The notes below the pieces were generated by a model that was not told where the DNA came from, did not search any database, and worked only from the letters and a program-made list of their open reading frames with translations. The translations under genes were made by a program, and so were the position numbers. A stretch of DNA of 64,000 bases from Gimesia aquarii (GTDB lineage Bacteria > Planctomycetota > Planctomycetia > Planctomycetales > Planctomycetaceae). The stretch is taken from the NCBI RefSeq assembly GCF_007748195.1, contig NZ_CP037920.1, forward strand, positions 5,919,800 through 5,983,799. Direction: 5' to 3'. Within the stretch, counting starts at the first letter, position 1, and each line of letters starts with the position of its first letter. Positions 45,278 through 53,127 of this stretch are shown piece after piece.

Positions 45278-46630
45278 ATGAATAAAAGCAAAGAGCCTTT
45301 TGGCATCAATCCGTCAGGCGAAGGTGACTCTTGGGAGTCTCTCGCCGGTGATCTGTTTGGAATCGATTTCAACCAAGAAGTTGAGCCTGTACCTACGAAT
45401 ATCGAAGAGGAACTGACGGATGAGGGCGAAGAAGCATCCTCTGAAGAACAGACTCCAGCAGAAGAACCTCCGGTTGAGCAACCGGTATCAGAGACTTCAT
45501 CAGAAGCATATATAGATGACAATCATTTCGGTTCATCCATATTTGAAGAAGATGAGGAATTCAGTCCCTCAGTTCCTGAAACAGCCGACAGCACAGAACA
45601 AGATCTTGATTCCGAGGCTGACTTCGAAATTGAAGAGGAAGAGCTGGAAGAAGAGTTCATCGAGGTTTTTGAAGCCGAAGAGGAATTAGAAGAAAGCGAG
45701 GTTGAGTTCTCCCCTGTTTCAAATATGACTGAAATAGAAGAGGAAGATGACGCCGAAGAAGAAGAAAAAGATACGTACTGGGACGCGCTTGATGGCTGGA
45801 ATTGGGATGAAGATGATTCTGCTATTGTAAGTACTGACGTAAAAGCAACCGAAGAAGATGATGAGGCCATAGACGAAACTGTTGAATCTAAGCAACCTGC
45901 TCAGAAGAAACCTGCGAAGCCTCGAGCGAAAAAGTCTCGTCCTAAACCAGCAAAAAATAATCAAACACGAGCAGATGAGCGCCTAGACGATGACGATTCC
46001 TTCGGTTTTGGGCTCATTTCTCAAGAAGTCGAATTTGAGGAAGTTGCCTTTGATTCTGATGAAGACGAACTCGAATCAGAAGAAGAAGCTGTCGCTGAGG
46101 AACGTGAAGAAGAAGCAGAATCAACGGAAACAAAACGTCCTCGCAGGCGTCGACGACGCAGGCGTTCCCGTTCTCGTAAAAATCAGGAGACCATCGAGGG
46201 TGCTGAAGACGAACAAGGTGAAGAAGACGAAGATGTCGAACTCCAGACTGATAGTGAAGATGAAGAGTTAGAGGAATCTGAAGAACACAAATCGAAGAGA
46301 CCTTCACGAAGACGCTCCCGTAGACGTAAAAAAGTGTCCCGTTCGGATTCAACTGACTTGGAAGAACTTTCTGAAGACGAGTCCACTTCACACCCAAATA
46401 AAAGTGAAGCAAAAAATAAATATCCCAACGTTCCAAGTTGGGAAGAAGCAATTTCCTATCTTCTGAATCCTAAACTTGTTGATAGTAAATCAGGTAAAGA
46501 GGACGAGGGGGAAAAACAATCTTCATCGAAGTCCGATAGTCCCAATCGAAGACACCCTAAACGATCACGACGCTCGTCTAATAAGCGTGGTGGAAATCGT
46601 TCACGGTCTTCTAAAAAGTCTTCGACATAA
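45278..46630 (+). CDS. Highly charged acidic/basic low-complexity protein
   Basis: About 450 residues with no recognisable folded domain. The first 180 residues are dominated by Glu and Asp. After that come acidic stretches alternating with Arg/Lys/Ser-rich blocks (for example RPRRRRRRRRSRSRKN and RPSRRRSRRRKK). A short ordered-looking segment, YPNVPSWEEAISYLLNPKLV, appears at about residue 390 and is followed by a basic Ser/Arg-rich tail. I used the ATG at 45278; a TTG at 45221 would add 19 residues. Alternating charge blocks with Arg-Ser motifs suggest nucleic-acid or ribosome binding, but this is only inference. Confidence 0.7.
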   Translation: MNKSKEPFGINPSGEGDSWESLAGDLFGIDFNQEVEPVPTNIEEELTDEGEEASSEEQTPAEEPPVEQPVSETSSEAYIDDNHFGSSIFEEDEEFSPSVPETADSTEQDLDSEADFEIEEEELEEEFIEVFEAEEELEESEVEFSPVSNMTEIEEEDDAEEEEKDTYWDALDGWNWDEDDSAIVSTDVKATEEDDEAIDETVESKQPAQKKPAKPRAKKSRPKPAKNNQTRADERLDDDDSFGFGLISQEVEFEEVAFDSDEDELESEEEAVAEEREEEAESTETKRPRRRRRRRRSRSRKNQETIEGAEDEQGEEDEDVELQTDSEDEELEESEEHKSKRPSRRRSRRRKKVSRSDSTDLEELSEDESTSHPNKSEAKNKYPNVPSWEEAISYLLNPKLVDSKSGKEDEGEKQSSSKSDSPNRRHPKRSRRSSNKRGGNRSRSSKKSST

Positions 46631-46736
46631 CGGTTCTTTTAAGATGGCTGAGTTGTCTCAGTCACTTGAAATAGGCTAATGACTTGACACTCCGGTTTAA
46701 TCAGGACATCTAGCACATCCTGAAAGTTTTGATCTC

Positions 46737-47603
46737 ATGTCGGAACCATTCACCTCACCTATCAAAACTGTCCAGGAAATTCCCGAACTACGAACGTTAA
46801 TCCAGTCACAACGTAAACAGGACGCTTCGATTGGTTTTGTTCCTACAATGGGAGCACTTCATGCCGGTCATGTCAGCTTGATTGAAGCAGCACGTCAAGA
46901 TTGTGATTTTGTCGTTGTTTCCATTTTTGTGAACCCGACTCAATTCGGACCAAATGAAGACTTTGACAGCTATCCTCGATTGTTAGCACAAGATCTGGAG
47001 AAATGCCAGACAGCAGGAGCAGATCTGGTCTGGGTACCAACGACCGATATTATGTATCCGCCTCATTTCTCGACATATGTTGAAGTGAAAACACTTTCTG
47101 AAATTCTCGAAGGGGCAACACGCACAAATCATTTTCAGGGTGTCACGACGATCGTTACCAAACTCCTCCTGAGTTGTCTGCCTGACAAAGCGTTTTTCGG
47201 AGCGAAAGACTATCAACAGCAGGCAATCATTCGACAGATGTGTCTCGACTTGAATATCCCTGTCGAAATTAAAACCTGTCCCACTGTTCGAGATGCGAAT
47301 GGCTTAGCTCTGAGCAGTCGAAACGCATACCTCTCTGAGGCAGAACGTGAGTCAGCCTTATCGCTCTCACATGCTCTGAATCTGGCGAAAGAAAGAATAC
47401 AAGCTGGTGAAACTAACCTGAACCACATTAAAACCGAAATGCAACGACTTTTAAAAACAACCCCGTTGGTAAAACTAGACTACGCCACCATCGTGGATGC
47501 ACAGACTCTGGAAGAGCTTGAAACTCCTCAACCCCAAATGGTCGCTTTGGTGGCTGCTTTTGTAGGAACCACCCGTTTGATCGACAACTGCACCTTAAAT
47601 TGA
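46737..47603 (+). CDS. panC: Pantoate--beta-alanine ligase
   Basis: A 288-residue pantothenate synthetase that joins pantoate and beta-alanine with ATP, the last step of vitamin B5 synthesis in the cytoplasm. FVPTMGALHAGHVSLIEAAR contains the HIGH-like nucleotide motif, and VSIFVNPTQFGPNEDFDSYPR and FFGAKDYQQQAIIRQMC are near-invariant. The length is normal. No other pan genes are adjacent. The preceding charged protein ends 106 bases upstream. Confidence 0.97.
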   Translation: MSEPFTSPIKTVQEIPELRTLIQSQRKQDASIGFVPTMGALHAGHVSLIEAARQDCDFVVVSIFVNPTQFGPNEDFDSYPRLLAQDLEKCQTAGADLVWVPTTDIMYPPHFSTYVEVKTLSEILEGATRTNHFQGVTTIVTKLLLSCLPDKAFFGAKDYQQQAIIRQMCLDLNIPVEIKTCPTVRDANGLALSSRNAYLSEAERESALSLSHALNLAKERIQAGETNLNHIKTEMQRLLKTTPLVKLDYATIVDAQTLEELETPQPQMVALVAAFVGTTRLIDNCTLN

Positions 47604-47734
47604 GCCTCAATAGACTAAAATCGGCTTTCCTGGTCTGTATTTATCATCTGGTATTGACGTAACGTGTTAAAAAATAAGAAGATACTTACAAATCTCCTAA
47701 AATCCCCGTTTTCTTTTGAGAGCGGGAACTTATT

Positions 47735-48385
47735 TTGTCCCTCATTCGTCAATTAGATACTGTGACCAACAATGATCAACACCTGATTCAAGAATGTTTG
47801 GCAGGTCGTACAGAGGCGTTCGATCAACTGGTTCTGAAATATCAGGATCGCCTGTTTCGAACGTTAGTGCGGATTCTGGGTTCGAATGATGATGCGCGCG
47901 ATGCGGCACAGGAAGGTTTTACACAGGCTTTTTTTAAATTGAACACATTCAGAGGAACAGCCGCATTTTATTCCTGGTTATTTCGCATCGCCTTCAATGC
48001 CGCGATTACTCAGAAAAGAAAAATTAAACGAACTTCCACCACACTGGATACACAAGACAACCCGGCTGGCAATTGGCTGGTTGATACACACCCTGAAAAC
48101 CGCCCCTCCGATGTTGCCGAACTCTCCGAACGAAAAAAAATGGTCCATCAGGCCTTAAATGAATTACAAGAGGAATATCGTACCCCTCTGATACTGCGAG
48201 AACTGGAGGGGATGTCATACGGGGAAATTGCAGAGATCACGGAAATTCCATTAGGAACTGTAAGGAGCCGCATATTTAGAGGAAGGAACGAATTAAAACA
48301 GAAATTGAACACGCTTTTCCAGACCGAACCAGTCTCGCGTGCTTTCAAATCTGACCACGAGTCATCGGTAAGTGAATCAAAATGA
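47735..48385 (+). CDS. ECF-family RNA polymerase sigma factor
   Basis: A 216-residue sigma factor of the RpoE/SigW type. Region 2: AFDQLVLKYQDRLFRTLVRIL and DARDAAQEGFTQAFFKL. Region 4: LQEEYRTPLILRELEGMSYGEIAEI, then IPLGTVRSRIFRGRNEL. The start codon appears to be TTG at 47735; GTG at 47762 is the alternative, as no ATG is near. The gene ends inside the start of the next (ATGA overlap at 48382-48385), an arrangement typical of sigma/anti-sigma pairs. Confidence 0.92.
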   Translation: MSLIRQLDTVTNNDQHLIQECLAGRTEAFDQLVLKYQDRLFRTLVRILGSNDDARDAAQEGFTQAFFKLNTFRGTAAFYSWLFRIAFNAAITQKRKIKRTSTTLDTQDNPAGNWLVDTHPENRPSDVAELSERKKMVHQALNELQEEYRTPLILRELEGMSYGEIAEITEIPLGTVRSRIFRGRNELKQKLNTLFQTEPVSRAFKSDHESSVSESK

Positions 48386-50079
48386 GTAGTCAACAACCAT
48401 CAAACGAAGATCTTTCTGCTTACTTCGATCATGAAGTCTCACCTGAGGAGCGCAGACAATTAGAGTCGCTTTTAGAGAATTCAGCTGAAGCACGGCAGGA
48501 ACTACACGAAATCGGAGAACTTTCCCGACTTCTTCAGGAAACTGCTACGGAATCTGCGCCACCTGAACTGGCACCTTCCATTCGTAAACGAATTGAGCAG
48601 GAAACTCTGCTGACTCAAACAACTCACGCTGCAGTAAAACATACTCCCTCTGTATTTCGTTATCGTCTTGCTGTTGCAGTTAGTACCTGTTCTTCACTGG
48701 CGGCACTCGTTTTATTCGTATTGTTGATGAACTCTTACGTAACTCCTACCCAACCAGAATTCAGCCAAGGTTTTGCTATATCACAACCGTCTACTCCGCG
48801 CTCCAGCATGGAAACTGCAGTTAAAACAACAGAACTCGTTCGAGAAGAAAACGCCAGTGCCGATGTGAGTGCAGACGGCGTTAGTGCAGACTTAGAAGCC
48901 CACCAAAATGAGAAGGTCACAGCATTACTTGATGTTCTGATGGCCGACAATCAGACTAATCGTCTTGGTCTTAGAGGAAATGTCTCGTCTGGTAAAAAGG
49001 AAATGGTCGTCGAAAGTTTGAATGCACCAACGGCAGCTAAATCATTGGGTAAATTCTCGGTCATGAATAAACTTCCTGAGGGTGTTAATTTTAGTGACCA
49101 TTCTAGCAATAGACTCAGGACTTCTATGGTCCCTCCTTCACAAGGGATTCCCGCTCATATTCCTCTCGACACCATTCGTATTGGAGACGTTTTACCTTAC
49201 ATTGGTGATATTGATGGAAAAGTGGCAGTGATTGAAGTTCGTGTTGTCGATGTTCAACAGGCTCTGGGAACGATGGAATTGCTTCTGGCGCGCAACAATA
49301 TTCCCATTAATCAAAAGAAACAGTCTGAGGTGGAACGCCAGCTTCAGAATCCTCAATCCAGTTCTAAAAGTGAACTCAAAGCCAAAGGGCAATCACTGGC
49401 TCAGAGAAGTGACGAATCTGAAAATGAATTGTTTGCTGTCTACGTGGAAGCCACTGACAATCAATTATCTACGGCACTCCAGGAGTTCCAAAACGATCTC
49501 AAACGAGATCAGCTTGTGAGCCTCTCATTACAGCCTGCGATTAGCGAACGGTCTCTCACTGAGAAGATTGAAGAACTGCCAAAACTTCTGGCATACAAAT
49601 CCAACACGCCACGATCTAATCATGATGCTTATTTTGAAGCCAAAAATGGAGCAAAAAAACCTACTTATACTCCAAAATCCAATGGAGCGGCACAAGAAAA
49701 TCGTTCATCCGCAAAGTTCAAAAAGACGATTGCCGATTCAAAAGTCGATAAGGATTTAAAACGGGATCTTTCGCGTTCATTTCAGACTCGTTATCGCATG
49801 CAACTCCCTGAAGAAACCTTAGTGCGATCTAAAGCCACCAAAGGCAGAAAATCCAAGCTACTGGGGTCATCAGCGGGGGCACTGCCATCACCGGAATCTC
49901 CTCTCGCTGCCTCAAAACCGACTGGAGATGAACAGACTGATAAACTGACTCACCTTGCTCAAAACCGTTCTCTGCCGTTCTCTAAATCGCGGAATCTCAA
50001 TCAAACGAAAACACCAATCAAAGTGCTCTTTGTGTTTAAAAACTCAGCGGGCACTCCTACTCCGGCAGCTCCTCGCTAA
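48382..50079 (+). CDS. Anti-sigma-factor-like membrane protein with large C-terminal region
   Basis: A 565-residue protein. The N-terminus, NEDLSAYFDHEVSPEERRQLESLL, looks like an anti-sigma binding domain of the RseA/RsiW kind but lacks the zinc-binding HxxxCxxC motif. One membrane helix lies near residues 95-117 (AVAVSTCSSLAALVLFVLLMNSY). The 450 residues beyond are extracytoplasmic, with a central folded part (GKVAVIEVRVVDVQQALGTMELLLARNNI, and VYVEATDNQLSTALQEFQNDL) and a disordered Lys/Ser/Pro-rich end. The large outer region is unusual for an anti-sigma factor and may be the stress sensor. Coupled to the sigma gene by a 4-base overlap. Confidence 0.75.
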   Translation: MSSQQPSNEDLSAYFDHEVSPEERRQLESLLENSAEARQELHEIGELSRLLQETATESAPPELAPSIRKRIEQETLLTQTTHAAVKHTPSVFRYRLAVAVSTCSSLAALVLFVLLMNSYVTPTQPEFSQGFAISQPSTPRSSMETAVKTTELVREENASADVSADGVSADLEAHQNEKVTALLDVLMADNQTNRLGLRGNVSSGKKEMVVESLNAPTAAKSLGKFSVMNKLPEGVNFSDHSSNRLRTSMVPPSQGIPAHIPLDTIRIGDVLPYIGDIDGKVAVIEVRVVDVQQALGTMELLLARNNIPINQKKQSEVERQLQNPQSSSKSELKAKGQSLAQRSDESENELFAVYVEATDNQLSTALQEFQNDLKRDQLVSLSLQPAISERSLTEKIEELPKLLAYKSNTPRSNHDAYFEAKNGAKKPTYTPKSNGAAQENRSSAKFKKTIADSKVDKDLKRDLSRSFQTRYRMQLPEETLVRSKATKGRKSKLLGSSAGALPSPESPLAASKPTGDEQTDKLTHLAQNRSLPFSKSRNLNQTKTPIKVLFVFKNSAGTPTPAAPR

Positions 50080-50124
50080 AGGAACTACCTGAGGACAGGA
50101 AATATGATACTTTTGTGAAATCAA

Positions 50125-51165
50125 CTATTGAGCAGCGCCAATACGGCCTTTGGTTTTGGTTGGTATGCGTACCAGATAAGTGTCAGCAGTCAGATAGAGT
50201 GTTGAACCATCACCACCCCAGGCGCAGTTGGCTGTACGCTCACCGGTACTAATTCTGCCCAATAAATCTCCTGACGGGGTGAATACATAACAGCCACCTG
50301 GCCCTGTTGCAAATATGTTGCCTTTAAGATCCGTTTTCATACCATCGGGTAAACCCGGCAGTTTACCAACGGCTGAAGTGGCATCATAAAGCACTTTCCC
50401 TTTTTCCAACGTTCCATCTTCGTTCACAGGGAATGCTTTCCAGATTGCCGCCTTGGGATCTGATTGTGCTACATATAATGTTTTTTCATCGGGGGAAAAG
50501 GTAATCCCATTTGGACGCGTCATTTCCTTCGTTAATAAAGTCAACGTGCCATCCTTTGCCAGTCGATAGACACCACAGAAATCAAGTTCTCTGCGAGGAT
50601 CGTCATAGCGATTCGGCAGACCATAAGGCGGGTCTGTAAAATAGAGATCGCCATTTGACTTATAAACCCCATCGTTGGGACTGTTGAGACGCTTACCCAT
50701 ATAGTTATCGACGAGCGTCCGCTTTCCTCCGTCTTTAGTAAGAACAGATACACGACGATCGCCATGTTCGCAGGAAACAAGACGCCCTTTCTGGTCTAGT
50801 AAAAGACCATTCGATCCGGGTTCTCCCCCATATTTGACTACTCCGGTGTATCCAGAGGGCTTCAGAAACAAAGAGGCACCAACTCCCTCTTTCCATTTCA
50901 TCACGGAGTTCTTAGGAATATCCGAAAATAGCAAATATCCATCTTTAGCACCTCCGATCCAAACAGGACCTTCGCTCCAATCAAATCCAGAGGAGAGAAC
51001 TTGGATCTGTGCATCTTTGTCAATGAGTTCATCCAGCCGCGGGTCAAGTCTGACCACTTCTCCAATGGTTGGAAAATTCACGGAATCCTGAGCCTGAGTT
51101 CTAGATTGAAAGAGGCTCAATACGAAAGTGATTAGAATCATGCAGGTGAGTCTAAGTGTTTTCAT
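50125..51165 (-). CDS. Exported SMP-30/gluconolactonase family protein
   Basis: A 346-residue protein with a signal peptide (LTCMILITFVLSLFQSRTQA) and a six-bladed propeller of the SMP-30/gluconolactonase/LRE kind. Signatures are GFDWSEGPVWIGGAKDGYLLFSD (metal-binding Glu), GSNGLLLDQKGRLVSCEHGDRR, LNSPNDGVYKSNGDLYFTDPPYG (Asn/Asp metal ligands) and LPDGMKTDLKGNIFATGP. It probably hydrolyses a sugar lactone outside the cytoplasm. Such genes are numerous in planctomycetes and usually cannot be assigned a substrate. It stands alone, convergent with the anti-sigma gene. Confidence 0.9.
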   Translation of the reverse strand: MKTLRLTCMILITFVLSLFQSRTQAQDSVNFPTIGEVVRLDPRLDELIDKDAQIQVLSSGFDWSEGPVWIGGAKDGYLLFSDIPKNSVMKWKEGVGASLFLKPSGYTGVVKYGGEPGSNGLLLDQKGRLVSCEHGDRRVSVLTKDGGKRTLVDNYMGKRLNSPNDGVYKSNGDLYFTDPPYGLPNRYDDPRRELDFCGVYRLAKDGTLTLLTKEMTRPNGITFSPDEKTLYVAQSDPKAAIWKAFPVNEDGTLEKGKVLYDATSAVGKLPGLPDGMKTDLKGNIFATGPGGCYVFTPSGDLLGRISTGERTANCAWGGDGSTLYLTADTYLVRIPTKTKGRIGAAQ

Positions 51166-51439
51166 GTTTTTTTCCCTGTTTTCATTGTGTTAGTTCTGGG
51201 ATGATTTCATAGGGAAATCTTGATGCATCAATTCTACAGATTCTTGACAGGAGATGCACGTATAGAGGGAATTTTACTGAATCGAGGCCATAGATTCGTT
51301 GCATCTCTAAATCCGCTTTGATAACGTAAAAATTGAACCTTTTGTCTCAACGGGAGTCTTTTCAGACGTACAATATTTGGTTAGAATCAGATCAATTCTG
51401 ACAGAAACTGGTAAAATCATCAGCCAGTAGACTTCATGT

Positions 51440-51514
51440 GGTGGGTATAGCTCAGTTGGTTAGAGCGCCGGATTGTGATTCCGGAGGTCGCGGGTTCGAC
51501 CCCCGTTACTCACC
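51440..51514 (+). tRNA. tRNA-His (anticodon GTG)
   Basis: A complete cloverleaf. The acceptor stem GTGGGTA (51441-51447) pairs with TACTCAC (51507-51513). The D-arm contains AGCTCAGTTGGTTAGAGC. The anticodon arm CCGGA-TTGTGAT-TCCGG has GTG in the loop, and the T-arm has GGTTCGACCCC. G at 51440 and C at 51514 provide the extra G-1:C73 pair specific to tRNA-His. The terminal CCA is not encoded (CC followed by T). Confidence 0.96.
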
Positions 51515-51917
51515 CCTTTTCCTTCAATCAGAACCATATTTCCTCTTCTCTGACCCCTGTCCTCTTTCTTTCCTGCTTTAAAAACTCAGGCTTTATCAGG
51601 ATAGATCTTATCAATTGACCACCAAGTAGATGGATGGCATTGGATGAATCAGGCCATTTTGATTGTAAGCACATCAAATTTTTGCTTATTCTCATGAAAT
51701 ATTGAATAGCCAATCTTTCTATGACGGGCTTTTGAATCAATGTTGCCAATTTTTTTCTGATTCAACTATACTCCTAGCTCAGATAATCATTTTATGCAAC
51801 CTATTCAAAGTTTGTAGCAATCATAGGAAAATCTCGTCTGGCTCATTTTGCCGATGATCATTTTTCGAGTCTTATCAACTTCGAGAAGTGAGACATAGAG
51901 ATTTCGGAGCGAATCAT
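51515..51917. other. Intergenic region between tRNA-His and gmhA
   Basis: About 400 bases without a credible gene. A T-rich stretch right after the tRNA may end its transcript. I see no integrase gene or tRNA 3'-end repeat that would mark an integration site. Confidence 0.5.
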
Positions 51918-52511
51918 ATGAAAAAGGCAATCAAAATCATCTGCCGCAATTTGGAAAGATCGATTGAAGCCAAAAAGCTGCTTCTGGAAAATCCAGATAT
52001 CCAGAATGAGTTTTCCAAGTCCGTTGATTTAGTTCTCAACAGTTACCAACAGGGAGGCCGAATCTATATTGCAGGAAACGGTGGTTCTGCCGCGGATGCA
52101 CAACATCTGGCCGCTGAATTTGTGAGCCGACTGGCAAAAGACCGAGCTCCACTGGCCGCTGAAGCATTAACGACAGATTCTTCTATTTTAACGGCGATCG
52201 GGAATGATTATGGTTACGATTCTGTGTTCTCTCGCCAGATAACCGGTAAGCTCACACCACAGGATGTTTTTTTGGGAATTACCACATCAGGTAATTCTCC
52301 CAATATTGTAAAAGCTCTACAGGCATGCAAGGAAAAGGGAATTCCCAGCATTGTTTTTACGGGGCACGAGGGCGGCGATGTTCGTAATTGGAGCGACGTC
52401 TGTGTCATTGCTCCAGGAGAACTTACAAGCCAAATCCAGGAAGTACACTTAGTTCTTGAGCACACCCTTTGTGAATGCGTGGAAGCTGAACTGTTTGGCT
52501 TTGATATTTAA
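51918..52511 (+). CDS. gmhA: Phosphoheptose isomerase (sedoheptulose 7-phosphate isomerase)
   Basis: A 197-residue SIS-domain enzyme that converts sedoheptulose 7-phosphate to D-glycero-manno-heptose 7-phosphate for lipopolysaccharide core or S-layer glycan synthesis. IYIAGNGGSAADAQHLAAEFVSR and FLGITTSGNSPNIVKALQACKEKG are the substrate-binding loops. QEVHLVLEHTLCECVEAELF carries the zinc-binding His/Glu. The ATG at 51918 has GGAG upstream; a GTG at 51888 is less likely. gmhB follows by three bases, so the two steps are made together. hldE-type genes are not in the window. Confidence 0.92.
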   Translation: MKKAIKIICRNLERSIEAKKLLLENPDIQNEFSKSVDLVLNSYQQGGRIYIAGNGGSAADAQHLAAEFVSRLAKDRAPLAAEALTTDSSILTAIGNDYGYDSVFSRQITGKLTPQDVFLGITTSGNSPNIVKALQACKEKGIPSIVFTGHEGGDVRNWSDVCVIAPGELTSQIQEVHLVLEHTLCECVEAELFGFDI

Positions 52512-52514
52512 ACC

Positions 52515-53111
52515 TTGAAAGAAAGATTTTTCATTTTGCAAAAAGCGTTTTTTCTTGATCGTGATGGTGTAATCAATATTGAAAAACACTATCTGCATCA
52601 GATCGAAGACTTCGATTTTATCGAAGGAATCTTTGAGTTGTGCCATGTGGCAACATCAGCCGGATATTGTTTAATCATTGTCACAAATCAATCTGGAATT
52701 GCGCGTGGGTACTACACAGAACAACAACTCATTGACTTGATGTCCTGGGTTGTGGATGAGTTTGCCAAACGGAATCTTACGATTTTAGACTTTTTTTATT
52801 GCCCACATCATCCAGTGCATGGAATGGGAAACTATCAAATTGACTGCAATTGCCGAAAGCCTAAGCCAGGAATGTTGCTGGAAGCGGCAAGAAAGCACAA
52901 TCTGAATCTCTCAGAGTCAATCTTAGTGGGAGATAAATTGTCTGATATCAAAGCAGGAAAGGCCGCTCGGCTGAAGACAACGGCGCTCGTAGGAACCGGG
53001 CATCGTGTTAGCGAGCAGGATATCAATACGGCAGATGTCTTTGCACAATCTTTAAAAGAACTTAAAAACCAACTGTTTCCTTTCACAGTCAAAGCCAATC
53101 ATGGAATTTGA
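52515..53111 (+). CDS. gmhB: D-glycero-D-manno-heptose 1,7-bisphosphate 7-phosphatase
   Basis: A HAD-family phosphatase of about 195 residues acting after GmhA in heptose activation. KAFFLDRDGVINIE holds the catalytic DxD pair, IIVTNQSGIARGYYT is motif II, and LVGDKLSDIKAGKAA is motif IV. A zinc site is formed by CPHHP followed by DCNCRKPKPGM, the GmhB-specific insertion. The start is uncertain: TTG at 52515 (three bases after the gmhA stop) or TTG at 52536, which gives the more usual MQKAFFLDRDG. Ends 16 bases before the convergent histidine kinase gene. Confidence 0.92.
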   Translation: MKERFFILQKAFFLDRDGVINIEKHYLHQIEDFDFIEGIFELCHVATSAGYCLIIVTNQSGIARGYYTEQQLIDLMSWVVDEFAKRNLTILDFFYCPHHPVHGMGNYQIDCNCRKPKPGMLLEAARKHNLNLSESILVGDKLSDIKAGKAARLKTTALVGTGHRVSEQDINTADVFAQSLKELKNQLFPFTVKANHGI

Positions 53112-53127
53112 CAAGCTCGGATTCAGA

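Noticed and set aside
51528-51749. 73-codon open frame after tRNA-His on the minus strand
   Set aside because: No ribosome-binding site or family likeness, and it overlaps the T-rich tail of the tRNA transcript.
51440-51917. tRNA-His as an attachment site of a mobile element
   Set aside because: No integrase, no duplicated tRNA 3' end and no phage-like genes follow; the next genes are ordinary heptose-synthesis genes.
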